In this document: in pieces, positions 7,453 through 16,167 of the stretch
Numbering within the stretch: the stretch's first letter is position 1
Layout of the letters: each line of letters starts with the position of its first letter
Assembly: GCA_023247215.1 (NCBI GenBank)
Contig: JAHFGX010000010.1
Coordinates: forward strand, 1-41,469
Direction of reading: 5' to 3'
Origin: Candidatus Omnitrophota bacterium
GTDB taxonomy: Bacteria > Omnitrophota > Gorgyraeia > Aquiviventales > Aquiviventaceae
DNA: 41,469 nt
Notes under the pieces: generated by a model
What the model was told of the DNA's origin: nothing
What the model saw: only the letters and a program-made list of their open reading frames with translations
Databases searched by the model: none
Made by a program: the position numbers and the translations under genes

Positions 7453-10400
7453 ATGAAGCCTATCGGCCTGTACCACCCAACGTACGAGCGAGACTCCTGC
7501 GGGGTCGGCTTTGTCGCCTCCATCCAGGGGCGTCCCAGCCACCAGATCGTGGAGTGGGCCATCCAGTGCGTCTGCAACGTGACGCACCGGGGGGCGGTGT
7601 CCGCTGATGCCAAAACCGGCGATGGCGCCGGGGTCGAGACCCAGCTTCCGCAGGCCTGGTTCGCCAAGATCCTCAAGTCGCTGGGGTTGCCGGCCGTGCC
7701 GGCGGGGGATTTGGGGGTCGGCATGCTCTTTTTGCCGCGTGCTGCCGCGCCGCGCACGCAGGCGGTGGAGATCGCCGAGCGCGTCGTGCGCGCGCAGGGC
7801 CTGGAGCTGTTGGGCTGGCGCGACGTGCCGGTGGACGCCTCGGTGCTGGGGGAGCAGGCGCGCCAGTCGCTGCCGCATGTCGCACAGTTGCTCCTGCGCC
7901 GTCCGGCCTCGGTGCCGGCGGACGGGTTTGAGCGCGCGCTCATGCTGGCGCGGCGGCGGATCGAAACAGGCTGGCAGCAGGTAAAGCTCTCAGAGGGGGG
8001 CTATATCCCCTCGTTCTCCTCCCGCACCATCGTCTATAAAGGCTTGCTGGTCGCCCCGCAGTTGAGCCTGTTTTACCAGGACTTACGGGACCCGGACTTC
8101 GCCTCCAGCCTGGCGGTGTTCCACCAGCGCTATTCCACAAACACATTCCCCAACTGGTTTCTCGCGCAGCCGTTCCGCTTCTTGTCCCACAACGGCGAGA
8201 TCAACACCCTACGGGGCAACCGCATCTGGATGGCCGCGCGCGAGGCGGAGCTGTCCTCCCGGCTGTGGGGCAAGGAGCTGCGCGACCTCTTGCCGATCAT
8301 CCAGGAAGGCGGCTCGGACTCCATGAGCCTGGACAACGTGCTGGAGCTGCTGGTGATGTCCGGCCGGGACATCGTGCAGGCCATGATGATGCTCGTGCCG
8401 AATGCCTGGCAGAACATGCCGGAGATGGAGCCGGCGCTGAAGGCGTTCTATCAATACCACGCGCTGCTGATGGAGCCGTGGGACGGCCCGGCGGCGCTGG
8501 CCTTCACCGATGGGACCGTCGCCGGAGCATGCCTGGACCGCAACGGGCTGCGGCCGGCCCGCTACTGGGTGACCGACGACGGCATCGTGATCATGGCCTC
8601 CGAGGTCGGGGTCGTGGACGTGCCGCCGGAGCGCATCGCGGAGAAGGGCCGCCTCGGGCCGGGGCAGATCATGGCGGTGGACACCGCCGCGAAGCGGCTG
8701 CTCAAGAACGCCGACATCAAGCACGCGTACGCGAACGCCAAACCGTACGCCGAGTGGGCGGAGAAGAGCTTGATTCCGCTGGAGAGATTGCGCAATGGGC
8801 ACCCGGCCACCGAAGACCTGCTGGTGGACGAGCAGGCCCTGCTGCGGGACCAGATCGCCTTCGGCTACAACGAAGAAGAGCTCGACATGATCATCGAGCC
8901 GATGGCCTCCGGCGGCAAAGAGCCGGTCTTCTCCATGGGGGATGACGCGCCCCTCTCCGTGCTGTCGTCCAAACCGAAGCCGCTCTTCACGTACTTCAAA
9001 GAGCTCTTCGCGCAGGTCACGAATCCACCCATTGATCCAATCCGCGAGGAACTGGTCATGTCGCTGAACACGGTGCTGGGCGCCCGCCCGAATCTGCTGG
9101 AGGACGGGCCGACGCCGAAGCGGCTGCTCTTCATGAAGAGCCCGGTGCTGTCCCCGCAGGAGCTGCTCGCGCTGAAGGGGCAGTATGAAGGCGATTTGAA
9201 GACTGCGGTGCTCCCCATCCTCTTCGAGGCGGCGGCTGGCCCGGCGGCCCTCCGGGCCGCGGTGAAGCGTCTCTGCGTCGCGGCGGAAGCGGCGGTGGAT
9301 CAGGGAGCCACCATCCTGATCCTCAGCGACCGCGGCGTGAACGCGCAGCAGGCGCCGATTCCATCCCTCTTGGCGACCGCGGCGGTGCACCACCATCTGA
9401 TCCGCACCGGCCGGCGCATGAAAGCTTCGCTGGTGGTCGAGTCCGGCGACGTGCACGAAGTGCACCAGGTGGCCTGCCTCGTCGGCTACGGCGCCTCGTG
9501 CGTTTCGCCGTACGTGGCCTTCCACACGATCCACGCGATGGTCAAGCGCGGCAAGCTGGGCGCGTTGACTGCCGAGCAGGCGATGGCGAATTACCGGAAG
9601 GCGGTGGACCAGGGCCTGCTGAAGATCATGTCCAAGATGGGCATTTCCACCGTCGGCAGCTACCGCGGCGCCCAGATTTTCGAGGCGCTGGGGCTGGCGG
9701 AGGAGCTGATCCGCGACTGTTTCCCCGGCACCCCGTCGCGCATCGGCGGCATCACCTACGAGCAGCTCGCGAACGAGGTGCTCGCCTGGCACCACCATGC
9801 CTTCCACGAGCACGGCCCGCTGCATCTCGACGCCGGCGGGTTTTACAAGTACCGGCGCGACGGCGAGTACCATGCCTTCAACCCGGAGATGGTGCGCTAC
9901 CTGCAGCAGTCCATTAAGACCGGCGACTATGTGCTGTACAAGAAATTCGCGCAGGCCGTGAACAACCGCCCGCCGACGGCGCTGCGGGACCTGCTGGACA
10001 TCGCGCCATGCGGCCCGCCGGTGCCGCTGGACGAGGTGGAGCCGGTGGAGGCGATCTGCAAGCGGTTCGCCACGGCCAGCATTTCCTACGGCGCGCTCTC
10101 CCTGGAGGCGCACGAGACGCTGGCGATCGCGCTGAACCGGATCGGCGGCAAGAGCGGCTCCGGCGAAGGCGGGGAAGACCCGGCCCGGTACCATCCCACC
10201 GATCCGCAGATGAACCGCAGCTCCGCCATCAAGCAGATCGCCTCGGGCCGCTTCGGCGTGACGCCCGAGTACCTGATGTCGGCGCAGCAGCTCGAAATCA
10301 AGATGGCGCAAGGGTCCAAGCCGGGCGAGGGCGGCCAGCTCCCGGGGCACAAAGTTTCGACGGACATCGCCCGCGTGCGCCACACGATCCCCGGCATCTC

Positions 10401-11940
10401 GCTGATCTCGCCGCCGCCGCACCACGACATCTACTCGATTGAAGACCTGGCCCAGTTGATCTACGACCTCAAGATGATCAACCCGAAGGCGAAAGTGTCC
10501 GTCAAGCTGGTGGCCGAGGCCGGCGTGGGGACGATCGCCGCCGGGGTGGCGAAGGCCCACGCGGATGTGATTTTGATTTCCGGCCACGACGGCGGCACCG
10601 GGGCCAGCCCGTTGAGCTCCATCAAGAACGCGGGGCTGCCGTGGGAGCTGGGCCTGGCGGAGACGCAGCAGACGCTGCGGCTCAACCGCCTGCGGGAAAA
10701 AGTGATCCTCCGGGCGGACGGCGGCATGAAGACCGGGCGGGACATCTTGCTGGCGGCGCTGTTCGGGGCCGAGGAGTACGGCTTCGGCACCGCCGCCGTC
10801 GTCGCCACCGGCTGCGTGATGACGCGCCAGTGCCACCTCAACACCTGTCCCGTCGGGGTGGCCACCCAAGATCCCAAGCTGCGCGCCCGCTTCACCGGCA
10901 CACCGGAGATGGTGGTGAACTACCTTCGCTTCGTCGCCCAGGAAGTCCGCGAGCTGATGGCGGCCATGGGGGCGCGCACGCTGGAAGAGATCATCGGGCG
11001 CACCGAGCTGCTGCGGCGGCGCGAGCGGATGGACTTGAACGACAAATCCACTACAGTGGACTTACACATGATGCTGGAGGCGCTCGACGCCGGCCCGCGG
11101 ACCCACCAGCAGGAGCGCAACGATTGGGAGCACGACACCCCGCTTGACGAGCAGATCCTCACGGACGCCCGGGACGCCATCAAGACGCGCGCCGCGGTGA
11201 AGCTGGCCTATCCGGTGCGCAATATCCACCGAACGGTGGGCGCGCGGGTGGCCGGCGTCATCGCCACGCAGTACGGCGACAAGGGGCTGCCGGTCGGCAC
11301 GATCCAAGTGGCGCTCGAGGGCACGGCGGGGCAGAGCTTCGGGGCGTTTTGCATCAACGGCATGCGCCTGACGCTGGTGGGCGAAGCCAACGATTACGTC
11401 GGCAAAGGCATGGCCGGCGGGGAGCTGATCATCCGGCCCTCGGAGCGGGCGCGCTACGTGTGGCAGGAGAACGTGATCATCGGCAACACCTGCCTGTATG
11501 GCGCCACCGGCGGCTACCTGTACGCGGCCGGGCGGGCGGGGGAGCGGTTTGCGGTGCGCAACTCCGGCGCGGTGGCGGTGCTGGAAGGGCTGGGCGACCA
11601 CGGCTGCGAGTACATGACCGGCGGCATCGTCGTCATCCTCGGCGAGACGGGGCGGAACTTCGGCGCGGGCATGACGGGAGGCCGGGCGTACGTCCTCGAC
11701 CGGCAGCGCACCTTCCCGAACCGCGTGAACCTAGAGCTGGTGCAGTTGGAGCCGCTGCAGGGCGGCGAGGATATGGACATCGTGCACACGCTGATTGAGC
11801 GGCACTTCGCCGCCACCAAGAGCAGCCTGGCCCTGGAAATCATGACGAACTGGGAACAGCACCAGCCGCTCTTCTGGATGGTCGTGCCCCGCGGCGCCGG
11901 GGCGAAGCTGGAGCAAGTGGTGATCGCCAAGGAAGGCTAA
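7453..11940 (+). CDS. gltB: Glutamate synthase large subunit (GOGAT)
   Basis: Makes two glutamates from glutamine and 2-oxoglutarate. At 1495 residues it is full length. The N-terminal class II glutaminase domain (about 16-430) would begin at Cys16 after a 15-residue propeptide (RDSCGVGFVAS). A central domain covers about 460-760, and the FMN-binding synthase domain about 810-1190 (KPGEGGQLPGHKVS, SGHDGGTGASPLSS). The 3Fe-4S cysteines are Cys1121, Cys1127 and Cys1132 (C-x5-C-x4-C). A GXGXG beta-helix region closes the protein (about 1230-1430). No gltD small subunit is adjacent, so the electron donor may be ferredoxin rather than NADPH, or gltD lies elsewhere. The gene is followed after 55 bases by mrp. 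Confidence 0.97.
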   Translation: MKPIGLYHPTYERDSCGVGFVASIQGRPSHQIVEWAIQCVCNVTHRGAVSADAKTGDGAGVETQLPQAWFAKILKSLGLPAVPAGDLGVGMLFLPRAAAPRTQAVEIAERVVRAQGLELLGWRDVPVDASVLGEQARQSLPHVAQLLLRRPASVPADGFERALMLARRRIETGWQQVKLSEGGYIPSFSSRTIVYKGLLVAPQLSLFYQDLRDPDFASSLAVFHQRYSTNTFPNWFLAQPFRFLSHNGEINTLRGNRIWMAAREAELSSRLWGKELRDLLPIIQEGGSDSMSLDNVLELLVMSGRDIVQAMMMLVPNAWQNMPEMEPALKAFYQYHALLMEPWDGPAALAFTDGTVAGACLDRNGLRPARYWVTDDGIVIMASEVGVVDVPPERIAEKGRLGPGQIMAVDTAAKRLLKNADIKHAYANAKPYAEWAEKSLIPLERLRNGHPATEDLLVDEQALLRDQIAFGYNEEELDMIIEPMASGGKEPVFSMGDDAPLSVLSSKPKPLFTYFKELFAQVTNPPIDPIREELVMSLNTVLGARPNLLEDGPTPKRLLFMKSPVLSPQELLALKGQYEGDLKTAVLPILFEAAAGPAALRAAVKRLCVAAEAAVDQGATILILSDRGVNAQQAPIPSLLATAAVHHHLIRTGRRMKASLVVESGDVHEVHQVACLVGYGASCVSPYVAFHTIHAMVKRGKLGALTAEQAMANYRKAVDQGLLKIMSKMGISTVGSYRGAQIFEALGLAEELIRDCFPGTPSRIGGITYEQLANEVLAWHHHAFHEHGPLHLDAGGFYKYRRDGEYHAFNPEMVRYLQQSIKTGDYVLYKKFAQAVNNRPPTALRDLLDIAPCGPPVPLDEVEPVEAICKRFATASISYGALSLEAHETLAIALNRIGGKSGSGEGGEDPARYHPTDPQMNRSSAIKQIASGRFGVTPEYLMSAQQLEIKMAQGSKPGEGGQLPGHKVSTDIARVRHTIPGISLISPPPHHDIYSIEDLAQLIYDLKMINPKAKVSVKLVAEAGVGTIAAGVAKAHADVILISGHDGGTGASPLSSIKNAGLPWELGLAETQQTLRLNRLREKVILRADGGMKTGRDILLAALFGAEEYGFGTAAVVATGCVMTRQCHLNTCPVGVATQDPKLRARFTGTPEMVVNYLRFVAQEVRELMAAMGARTLEEIIGRTELLRRRERMDLNDKSTTVDLHMMLEALDAGPRTHQQERNDWEHDTPLDEQILTDARDAIKTRAAVKLAYPVRNIHRTVGARVAGVIATQYGDKGLPVGTIQVALEGTAGQSFGAFCINGMRLTLVGEANDYVGKGMAGGELIIRPSERARYVWQENVIIGNTCLYGATGGYLYAAGRAGERFAVRNSGAVAVLEGLGDHGCEYMTGGIVVILGETGRNFGAGMTGGRAYVLDRQRTFPNRVNLELVQLEPLQGGEDMDIVHTLIERHFAATKSSLALEIMTNWEQHQPLFWMVVPRGAGAKLEQVVIAKEG

Positions 11941-11995
11941 GTCGCTCGTTGTTCGTTGGCCGCGCGCGTGTCCTCACACATCTCACGGATTGACC

Positions 11996-13087
11996 ATGAG
12001 CCTGACCCCTGAACAGATCTTGCACGCCCTGGCCCGCGTCCAGGACCCGGACCTGCACCGCGACATCGTGGCGCTGGGGTTCGTGAAGCGCCTCCAGATT
12101 GACGGCGGGCGCGTCTCCTTCGCCATTGAGTTGACGACGCCGGCCTGCCCGGTCCGCGAGCAGTTGAAGACCCAAGCGGAGGAAGCGGTGCGTACGGTGC
12201 CCGGCGTCACCTCGGTGGACGTGACGATGACCTCTCAAGTGCGCTCCTCCGTCGCCATGTCATCCGCCCCAGCAGCCGCGCACGTCGCCAATCTCAAGAA
12301 CATTATCCCGATTGCCAGCGGCAAGGGCGGGGTGGGCAAATCCACCGTGAGCGCCAACCTCGCAGTGGCGCTGGCGGCGACGGGCGCGAAGGTCGGGCTG
12401 CTGGATGCTGATGTCTACGGCCCCACCATTCCCACTCTCCTGGGCGTGACCGCGCAGCCGGAGATCACCGCGGAGCAGCGCATGATCCCCATTGAGCGCT
12501 ATGGGCTGAAGGTCATCTCCATGGGCTTCTTTATGAAGCCGGATGAGGCGGTCGTGTGGCGCGGGCCGATGCTCCACAAAACCGTGCAGCAGTTTTTGAG
12601 CGGGGTGGAGTGGGGCGAGCTGGATTACTTGCTTTGCGATCTTCCACCAGGAACGGGTGACGTCCAATTGTCGTTGTGCCAGCTCATCCCGGTGACTGGC
12701 GCGGTGATCGTCTCCACCCCGCAGGACGTGGCGCTCAACGTCGCCCAGAAAGCCATCGCAATGTTCAAGAAGCTCAACGTGCCGATCCTGGGTGTGATCG
12801 AGAACATGAGCGCGTTCGTCTGCTCCCATTGCGGGACCCGCGAAGAGATTTTCGGCAGCGGCGGGGCGCGCCAGACCGCTGAGCGGATGCGCCTGCCGTT
12901 CCTGGGCGACATCCCGCTGGAGACGGCGCTGCGCAAAGCCTCGGACGCGGGGACGCCGATCGTGCTGTCCGATCCCTCCTCGCCGGTCGCGCAAGCCTTC
13001 ACGCGGGTTGCGCAGCAATTGGCCGCCCAAGCCAGCATCCGCGCCATGCAGGGCGCCGGCTCAGGCCAGCCGGTCGTGACCTTTTAG
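11996..13087 (+). CDS. mrp: Mrp/ApbC/NBP35-type P-loop Fe-S carrier ATPase
   Basis: An ATPase that binds and delivers iron-sulfur clusters to apo-proteins. Residues about 3-80 form the MIP18/DUF59 domain, including the TTPACPV segment with a conserved Cys51. The deviant Walker A GKGGVGKST is at 109-117, followed by DADVYGPTIP and CDLPPGTGD. The C-terminal C276-x2-C279 (VCSHCG) is the bridging cluster site of the family. ATG 11996 is chosen; an in-frame TTG six bases earlier is possible. The next gene, DUF971, is a common genomic partner of mrp, supporting an Fe-S assembly context. Confidence 0.95.
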   Translation: MSLTPEQILHALARVQDPDLHRDIVALGFVKRLQIDGGRVSFAIELTTPACPVREQLKTQAEEAVRTVPGVTSVDVTMTSQVRSSVAMSSAPAAAHVANLKNIIPIASGKGGVGKSTVSANLAVALAATGAKVGLLDADVYGPTIPTLLGVTAQPEITAEQRMIPIERYGLKVISMGFFMKPDEAVVWRGPMLHKTVQQFLSGVEWGELDYLLCDLPPGTGDVQLSLCQLIPVTGAVIVSTPQDVALNVAQKAIAMFKKLNVPILGVIENMSAFVCSHCGTREEIFGSGGARQTAERMRLPFLGDIPLETALRKASDAGTPIVLSDPSSPVAQAFTRVAQQLAAQASIRAMQGAGSGQPVVTF

Positions 13088-13100
13088 CGCGAGCAGCCGC

Positions 13101-13427
13101 ATGGCGGAACGCGATGTGCTGGTGCCGCGCGAGATCGGGCGGGCGAACCAGCACGACCTCAAGATCGCCTGGCAGGACGGCCACACCAGCGTCTATCCGG
13201 CGCGGACCCTGCGGTTGGCGTGTCCCTGCGCCGGCTGCGTGGATGAGATGACCGGCCAAATCGTGCTGGTGGCGAACAGCGTGCCGCCGGATGTGCATCC
13301 GTTGAAGGTGGAGCTGGTGGGCCGCTACGCCATCACGATCGGCTGGTCCGACGGCCACCACACCGGCATCTACCCGTTCGACTTGTTGAGAAAGATGTGT
13401 CCGTGTTGTCAGAAGCAGGGGAGGTAG
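13101..13427 (+). CDS. DUF971 (GBBH-like N-terminal domain) protein
   Basis: A 108-residue single-domain protein. The DUF971 pattern is clear: LKIAWQDGHTSVYPARTLRLACPCAGCVDEMTG, then the second half ITIGWSDGHHTGIYPFDLLR, ending in MCPCCQ. The cluster of Cys (CPCAGC and CPCC) suggests metal or Fe-S binding. The fold is shared with the N-terminal domain of gamma-butyrobetaine hydroxylase, but standalone members are mostly encoded next to mrp or Fe-S genes and their job is not settled. It starts 14 bases after mrp. A fragment of a second, diverged copy lies 300 bases downstream, just before the NifS-like gene. Confidence 0.9.
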   Translation: MAERDVLVPREIGRANQHDLKIAWQDGHTSVYPARTLRLACPCAGCVDEMTGQIVLVANSVPPDVHPLKVELVGRYAITIGWSDGHHTGIYPFDLLRKMCPCCQKQGR

Positions 13428-13429
13428 CC

Positions 13430-13702
13430 ATGGCACTGTATGTGCGGTTGGTCAAGTTCACGGAGCAGCACTCGTTGGGCGAGGATGCGAAGCAGCGGCT
13501 TGAGAAGGCCAAGGCCATCATCAAGGAATGCGGCGCGACACTCCGCCAGGCGTACGTCACCCTCGGTCGCTACGACCTGGTCTCCATCATCGAGGCCCCA
13601 AACGACAAAGCCATGGCCAAGCTGAGTGCCGAATTGTTCGACGAGCTTGGATTGAAAGCGGAGACCCTTCCCGCGATCCCGCTGGAAGAGTACTTAAAAT
13701 AG
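13430..13702 (+). CDS. GYD domain protein
   Basis: A 90-residue protein resembling the GYD family: MALYVRLVKFTEQ, then a helix of about 30 residues (AKQRLEKAKAIIKECGATLRQAY), then VTLGRYDLVSIIEAPNDKAMAKL and a closing strand. The GRYD stretch corresponds to the family's namesake motif. These are small alpha/beta-barrel-like dimeric proteins of unknown function. The start at 13430 is decided by GGGAGG six bases upstream; an earlier in-frame start would overlap DUF971. Its stop is in frame with the DUF971-tail remnant that follows. Confidence 0.8.
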   Translation: MALYVRLVKFTEQHSLGEDAKQRLEKAKAIIKECGATLRQAYVTLGRYDLVSIIEAPNDKAMAKLSAELFDELGLKAETLPAIPLEEYLK

Positions 13703-13786
13703 CATGGAAGAAATAGAACCGGCACTATTATCCTCTTGAGAAAAATGTGCCCCTGTTGCCAACGCCCGGTGGGCTGCCACGGATGA
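13703..13786 (+). pseudogene. Remnant of the C-terminus of a second DUF971 gene
   Basis: Directly after the GYD stop and in the same frame, this stretch reads ...RTGTIILLRKMCPCCQRP...HG and then TGA. The intact DUF971 protein ends HHTGIYPFDLLRKMCPCCQKQGR. Over the nine shared codons LRKMCPCCQ the DNA differs only at third positions, which points to descent from a once-selected coding copy. The remnant's stop overlaps the NifS-like ATG as ATGA, so an ancestral DUF971 gene was probably coupled to that gene. The match is short, so chance is not fully excluded. Confidence 0.55.
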
Positions 13787-14949
13787 ACCGCATCTATTTG
13801 GACCATGTCTCCAGCGCGCCGGTGCTGCCGGAGGCGAGACAGGCGATGACGGAGGCGATGGACGCGGGCGGGAATCCGTCGTCCATCCATCGGGCGGGGC
13901 AGGAGGCGCGGCGGCGGTTGGAGCAGGCGCGCAAGGCGGTGGCGGCGCTGATCCACGCCAAGCCGGAGGAAATCTTCTTCACCTCCTGCGGCACCGAGTC
14001 CAACGCGCTGGCCCTGCGCGGGCTGCTGGCGGCGCAGAAGCGCAAGGGCAGCCATGTCATTATCTCCGCCATCGAACATCCCTCAATTGGACTCACCGCG
14101 CGCCGTCTGGAACTTGAGGGCGCGCGCGTGACGACGCTGCCGGTGGACCGCGAAGGGTTGGTTTCCCCTGACGAGTTGCGCGCCGCATTGACGCCAGAGA
14201 CGGTGCTCGTCTCAATCATGCATGCGAACGGTGAGATCGGGACCATCGAGCCGATTGCGGAGCTGGCGCGCATTGCGCATGAAACCGGAGCGCTGTTTCA
14301 CACGGATGCGGTCGCCTCGGTCGGTCATGTGCCGGTGGATGCGCACGCCCTCGGCGTGGACGCGCTGAGCTTGGCCGCCAACTTGTTTGGCGGCCCAGTC
14401 GGGGCGGCGGCGCTGTACGTGCGCGGCACGACCCGCGTGCTGCCGCTGTGGGAAGGCGGCGGACAGGAGCAGGGTACGCGCTCCGGCACGGAAAATCTCG
14501 TCGGCATTGTTGGGATGGGCGCGGCGGCCGCGGCGTGCACACCTGAGAAGTTGCCGGAATGGGCGGCCACGACCGCGCGGCTGCGTGACCGGCTCAAGGA
14601 TGGATTGCTCCGCGCGCTCGACGACCTTCGGTTGAATGGATCCTGGTCCGCGCGCCTGCCGCACAACCTGCACCTGTGCGTGCCGGGGGTGAGCAGCGAA
14701 TCGCTGGTGCTGGGATTGGACCAGGAGGGCGTGGCGGCGGGCATCGGCTCGGCCTGCAACTCCAAGGCGATGCGCCCCTCGCACGTGCTGAAGGCCATTG
14801 GCTTGTCCGAAGAGGACGCGCAGGGCGCTTTGCTCCTGACCGTCGGCGCGATGACCACCGACGAAGAGATTGACCGTGCAATTGAAATCATCCCGCGCGT
14901 GGCGTTGCAACTGCGGCGCGTCAGCGCCATGACGAGGACCCGCGCATGA
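13783..14949 (+). CDS. Cysteine desulfurase-family protein lacking the PLP lysine
   Basis: Overall sequence is clearly NifS/IscS-like (aminotransferase class V fold, 388 residues): start MNRIYLDHVSSAPVLPEA, TSCGTESNALALRGL, IISAIEHPSIG, HTDAVASVGHVPVDAHALGVD, EQGTRSGTEN and GSACNSKAMRPSHVLKAIG with Cys325 at the catalytic-cysteine position. The Schiff-base site, normally SAHKFxGPKG, reads AANLFGGPVG (198-207): the lysine is Leu201 and the preceding His is Asn200. The Gln that normally follows HxDA is Ala, NNEIG is NGEIG, and the Arg pair of RFSLGR is lost (LTVGAM). Normal PLP chemistry is therefore unlikely. It may be a sulfur carrier, scaffold or regulatory pseudoenzyme. ATG 13783 is chosen because its product aligns with the family N-terminus. 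Neighbours are DUF971/mrp upstream and apgM by ATGA overlap. Confidence 0.85.
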   Translation: MNRIYLDHVSSAPVLPEARQAMTEAMDAGGNPSSIHRAGQEARRRLEQARKAVAALIHAKPEEIFFTSCGTESNALALRGLLAAQKRKGSHVIISAIEHPSIGLTARRLELEGARVTTLPVDREGLVSPDELRAALTPETVLVSIMHANGEIGTIEPIAELARIAHETGALFHTDAVASVGHVPVDAHALGVDALSLAANLFGGPVGAAALYVRGTTRVLPLWEGGGQEQGTRSGTENLVGIVGMGAAAAACTPEKLPEWAATTARLRDRLKDGLLRALDDLRLNGSWSARLPHNLHLCVPGVSSESLVLGLDQEGVAAGIGSACNSKAMRPSHVLKAIGLSEEDAQGALLLTVGAMTTDEEIDRAIEIIPRVALQLRRVSAMTRTRA

Positions 14950-16151
14950 AGTACGTTGTCGTCTTGCCGGACGGGGTGGCGGACGTGCCCATGAAGGAGC
15001 TGGGCGACAAAACCCCGCTGGAGGTGGCGCGCCATCCCAACCTGGATTGGATCGCCCGCGAGGGCGTCACCGGCTGGGCGCACACGATTCCCAAAGGGTT
15101 TCCGCCCGGCTCGGACGTCGGCTGCATGAGCGTGTTCGGCTACGATCCGCGGAGATATCACACCGGCCGCGCGCCGCTGGAAGCGGCGGCCCAGGACATC
15201 CGGCTTAAGCCGGGGCAGGTGGCCTTCCGCTGCAACACGCTCACCGTCGAGGACGGCGTGATGGCGGACCACTCGGCGGACCATATCACCAGCGAAGAGG
15301 CGGCGCAATTAATTGACGCGGTGAGCAAGAAACTTGGCGCCGAGGGCATGCGCTACTACCCCGGGGTCGGCTATCGCCACCTCACCGTCGTGGACGGCGC
15401 CGAGTTCGCTACAACTGTGTGTACGCCGCCGCATGATATCCTGGGCAAGCCGGTCGAATCCTATCTGCCTAGCGGGCCCGGGTCGGAGCTGCTGCGCCGG
15501 CACATGCAGGAATCGGTGGCGATCCTCAAGGAGCACCCGGTGAACCTCGCGCGCATCGCGCAGGGCAAGCGGCCGGCGACGATGCTGTGGTTCTGGGGCC
15601 AGGGCACGGCGGTGGAGTTCCCGCCGTTTCAGGCCGTCTACCGGCGCAAGGCGGCGTGCATCAGCGCGGTGGATATCGTGCGCGGCATCGGGCGATTGGC
15701 CGGGCTGGAGATCCTCAAGGTGCCCGGCATCACCGGCTACTTCGACACCAATTACGAAGGCAAGGCGGATTACGCGCTCAAGGCGCTGGATGAGGGGTAT
15801 GATGTGGTGATCGTCCACGTGGAGTCCACCGACGAGGCGGGCCATATGGGCGATGCGAAGAAGAAAATCCACGCCATCGAGGATGTGGACACACGCCTAG
15901 TGGCGCGGCTGCTGGACGGGCTGAAGCGGCGCGGGGAGTTTGCCGTGCTCGTGGTGCCGGACCACCCCACCAGCACGGCGCTGCGGACGCACGTGGCGGA
16001 TGCCGTGCCGTTTGCGATGTACGCCTCATCCGGCGGGGTGAAAGACGCAGTGACGGCCTATACCGAATCCGCGGTGCGGGCGTCCGCCAAGCGGTTTGAG
16101 CAGGGGTTTGAATTGATGGGATTTTTTCTCAATCAAAGTGCGTCAGCTTAA
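14946..16151 (+). CDS. apgM: Cofactor-independent phosphoglycerate mutase, archaeal type
   Basis: Interconverts 3- and 2-phosphoglycerate without 2,3-bisphosphoglycerate. The 401-residue alkaline-phosphatase-superfamily protein has the metal Asp9 (VLPDGVAD), the phosphorylated-serine region PGSDVGCMSVFGYDP with Ser62, HVESTDEAGHMGD in the metal-binding half and VVPDHPTSTALRTH near the C-terminus. The length matches the archaeal/ApgM family (about 400) rather than the 510-residue GpmI type. Some relatives are annotated as putative homoserine kinases, but the motifs favour the mutase. Its start overlaps the NifS-like stop (ATGA). Confidence 0.92.
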   Translation: MKYVVVLPDGVADVPMKELGDKTPLEVARHPNLDWIAREGVTGWAHTIPKGFPPGSDVGCMSVFGYDPRRYHTGRAPLEAAAQDIRLKPGQVAFRCNTLTVEDGVMADHSADHITSEEAAQLIDAVSKKLGAEGMRYYPGVGYRHLTVVDGAEFATTVCTPPHDILGKPVESYLPSGPGSELLRRHMQESVAILKEHPVNLARIAQGKRPATMLWFWGQGTAVEFPPFQAVYRRKAACISAVDIVRGIGRLAGLEILKVPGITGYFDTNYEGKADYALKALDEGYDVVIVHVESTDEAGHMGDAKKKIHAIEDVDTRLVARLLDGLKRRGEFAVLVVPDHPTSTALRTHVADAVPFAMYASSGGVKDAVTAYTESAVRASAKRFEQGFELMGFFLNQSASA

Positions 16152-16167
16152 GCATCGAGGAGGTTTC

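Noticed and set aside
8209-10869. Long open frame (886 codons) on the minus strand inside gltB
   Set aside because: It is a shadow of the GC-rich gltB codons, His/Arg/Pro-rich, with no recognisable family. Similar shadows lie opposite korA (22829-24559) and ptsI.
13704-13739. Eleven-codon mini-gene MEEIEPALLSS
   Set aside because: No ribosome site, and the same bases are better explained as the DUF971-tail remnant in another frame.
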